Shown here: piece by piece, positions 12,652 to 13,851 of the stretch
Numbering within the stretch: position 1 is the first letter of the stretch
Layout of the letters: the number at the start of each line of letters is the position of its first letter
Source: Smithella sp.
GTDB taxonomy: Bacteria > Desulfobacterota > Syntrophia > Syntrophales > Smithellaceae
NCBI GenBank assembly: GCA_012797505.1
Contig: JAAZOZ010000335.1
Location: 1-13,851, forward strand
DNA length: 13,851 nt
Direction: 5' to 3'
Position numbers and translations under genes: made by a program
The notes under the pieces: model-generated
Seen by the model: the letters and a program-made list of their open reading frames with translations, nothing else
What the model was told of the DNA's origin: nothing
Databases searched by the model: none

Positions 12652-13419
12652 TTACCTTTCTCCCCGAAGAATTTCCTGCGCCAGCTCCATGTAGGCGATC
12701 GCGCCGCGCGATTTGATGTCGTATAAAATAATGGGCAACCCGTGGCTGGGGCTTTCCGAAAGCCTCACGTTGCGCGGAATGACCGTCTGGAAAACTTTTC
12801 CGCCCAGATGTTTCCGGACGTCTTCCGTCACGCGATGCGAAAGTGTATTGCGCGGATCAAACATGGTCAGCAGGATGCCGCCCAGGGCCAACTGCGGATT
12901 AAGATTGGCTTTCACCAGTTTGACCGTGTTGAGCAGATGTCCCAGACCTTCCAGGGCGTAATACTCGCACTGCAGGGGGACAATCAGCGTGTCCGCGGCG
13001 ACGAGCGCATTGACCGTCATGAACCCCAGCGACGGCGGGCAGTCGATGATAATGAATTCGTAGGGCCGATCCAGATTTTTTAAAAGCTGGCGAAGCCGGC
13101 TTTCCCTGTTTTCCAGATAAACAAACTCAATTTCCATGCCGATCAGATCCTGATTCGACGCAATGATGTCCAGATTGGGCAGAGCGGTCTGCACAATGAC
13201 GGATTCCAGGGACGCCTGACCGATCATGGCGTGGTAAAAATTGGCTTTTTCATAGCGCATCCGTTCGATGCCGAGGCCGCTGGTGGAGTTGCCCTGTGCG
13301 TCGGCATCAATGAGCAAAGTTTTCCGGTTGGCCGCGGCCAGCGAGGCGGACAAATTAACCGCTGTCGTCGTTTTGCCGACGCCGCCCTTCTGGTTTGCGA
13401 TGCATATGATTTTACTCAT
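12652..13419 (-). CDS. parA: Chromosome partitioning ATPase ParA (Soj)
   Basis: A 255-residue ParA/Soj with the short N-terminus typical of chromosomal copies. The deviant Walker A KGGVGKTT is at 11-18, the switch region LLIDADAQGN at 35-44 and Walker B FIIIDCPPSLG at 122-132; the LLTMFDPRNTLSHRV stretch carries basic residues of the type used for non-specific DNA binding. ATP-bound dimers coat the nucleoid and are released by ParB, moving origins apart; in Bacillus, Soj also controls DnaA. The start at 13419 is set by MSKIICIANQKGG alignment; the Shine-Dalgarno is weak (GAAAGAATT). It abuts parB and lies 90 bp after rsmG, codirectionally. Confidence 0.98.
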   Translation of the reverse strand: MSKIICIANQKGGVGKTTTAVNLSASLAAANRKTLLIDADAQGNSTSGLGIERMRYEKANFYHAMIGQASLESVIVQTALPNLDIIASNQDLIGMEIEFVYLENRESRLRQLLKNLDRPYEFIIIDCPPSLGFMTVNALVAADTLIVPLQCEYYALEGLGHLLNTVKLVKANLNPQLALGGILLTMFDPRNTLSHRVTEDVRKHLGGKVFQTVIPRNVRLSESPSHGLPIILYDIKSRGAIAYMELAQEILRGER

Positions 13420-13478
13420 TATTTTTTGTAATTCTTTCGAAAATTGCTTCTGGAAAAAACTTGCGTGAAAACTAACAC

Positions 13479-13506
13479 AAAAAAGGGTTTTTTAGAAGGG
13501 TTTTTT
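13479..13506. repeat. Tandem AAGGGTTTTTT repeats between rsmG and parA
   Basis: AAGGGTTTTTT occurs at 13483-13493 and 13496-13506 (13-bp period). The first copy extends to the palindrome AAAAAA-GGG-TTTTTT (13479-13493). On the minus strand, the rsmG direction, this gives a weak A/U stem ending in T6 just after the rsmG stop, so it might be a poor terminator. The 90-bp gap shows no confident parA promoter. Confidence 0.3.
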
Positions 13507-13509
13507 GCT

Positions 13510-13851
13510 TTATTTTGCCTTTTCTAAAATAATAATTTTGCGCGGCGGGCCCAAAAGCGGCAAATTTATATCCTCTTGATATAATTGAAATATATTGCCA
13601 TGATTTTCTCCAGAAAAGGCGGCATCCACCTCCGGGGAGACGTCCGGACCTTTTAAGGTTATCAACAGGCCGCCGGGCGCGAGAAAATACTGTCCCAAGG
13701 GCATTAAATCAGGCAGCTTGAGAGAGGCGCGTGAGATCACCACATCAAATTTTTCCCTCCACTGCCCCTCACGGACAATGTTTTCCGTCCGGTCCTGGAG
13801 GGTGAAAACACCGTCCAAATTCAACAGACGTTGAATATGCTTCAGGAAAGA
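13510..13851 (-). CDS. rsmG: 16S rRNA (guanine527-N7)-methyltransferase RsmG, C-terminal part
   Basis: The gene enters from the right window edge, so only its last 113 codons are present. From the edge the frame reads SFLKHIQRLLNLDGVFTLQD, matching the FLxxIxxxLxLxxV segment of RsmG (GidB), and is followed by the SAM-fold block FDVVISRASLKLPDLMPLGQYF, LAPGGLLITLKG and a terminal strand IIILEKAK. RsmG methylates G527 of 16S rRNA using S-adenosylmethionine; its loss gives low-level streptomycin resistance in other bacteria. The open frame continues past a TTG at 13824, so that is not the start. Position before parA-parB is the classic mnmE-mnmG-rsmG-parA-parB order. Confidence 0.93.
   Translation of the reverse strand, partial: SFLKHIQRLLNLDGVFTLQDRTENIVREGQWREKFDVVISRASLKLPDLMPLGQYFLAPGGLLITLKGPDVSPEVDAAFSGENHGNIFQLYQEDINLPLLGPPRKIIILEKAK

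Noticed and set aside
13420..13509. parS site near parA/parB
   Set aside because: GCGTGAAAAC near 13463-13472 resembles one half of the TGTTTCACGTGAAACA consensus, but the other half is missing; no full palindrome was seen by eye in the window.

Overview
The window is a chromosomal replication-origin neighbourhood from a Gram-negative-type bacterium. The gene content (ParA/ParB beside DnaA, an E. coli-length GyrB, a bacterial selenocysteine tRNA, a clostripain-type peptidase) and an intergenic repeat of a type I associate with sulfate-reducing and syntrophic 'deltaproteobacteria' suggest Desulfobacterota, perhaps near Syntrophales. That placement is inference; no 16S rRNA is present. The core housekeeping genes look intact, with no transposase, phage gene, CRISPR array or frameshift seen.

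Right to left, nine genes read on the minus strand: rsmG (cut by the window edge), parA, parB, dnaA, dnaN, gyrB, gyrA, archease and rtcB. parA/parB (origin segregation) abut each other. dnaA (initiator), dnaN (sliding clamp) and gyrB/gyrA (DNA gyrase) supply initiation, elongation and supercoil control. recF, which often lies between dnaN and gyrB, is absent: only 48 bp separate them. The 151-bp dnaA-dnaN gap holds an AT-rich tract, TAG/TAA trinucleotides, a short GC cluster and two DnaA boxes in the order described for the basal unwinding element of bacterial origins, so I propose it as (part of) oriC. A second DnaA-box dyad lies in the short dnaA leader. A strong 14-bp hairpin follows gyrA, after which archease-rtcB (RNA ligation and repair) has its own near-consensus promoter, placed so that its mRNA may be leaderless.

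The left 2.2 kb is accessory-like. It holds a 144-bp repeat with imperfect inverted ends overlapping the rtcB stop codon; a 104-residue protein made of two nearly identical four-cysteine modules; a stand-alone secreted amino-acid-type solute-binding protein on the plus strand, with a good promoter and terminator; a tRNA-Sec gene (selC) with anticodon UCA; and the first 40 codons of a clostripain-family (C11) peptidase whose Shine-Dalgarno may be paired in its leader. Between selC and that peptidase lies about 300 bp of AT-rich non-coding DNA.

The most interesting items are the proposed oriC unwinding module, the possibly leaderless archease-rtcB operon, the inverted-end repeat at the rtcB stop, the duplicated cysteine-module protein, the missing recF, and an alanine at the quinolone-determining position of GyrA. 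I did not find a wholly new multi-gene system.
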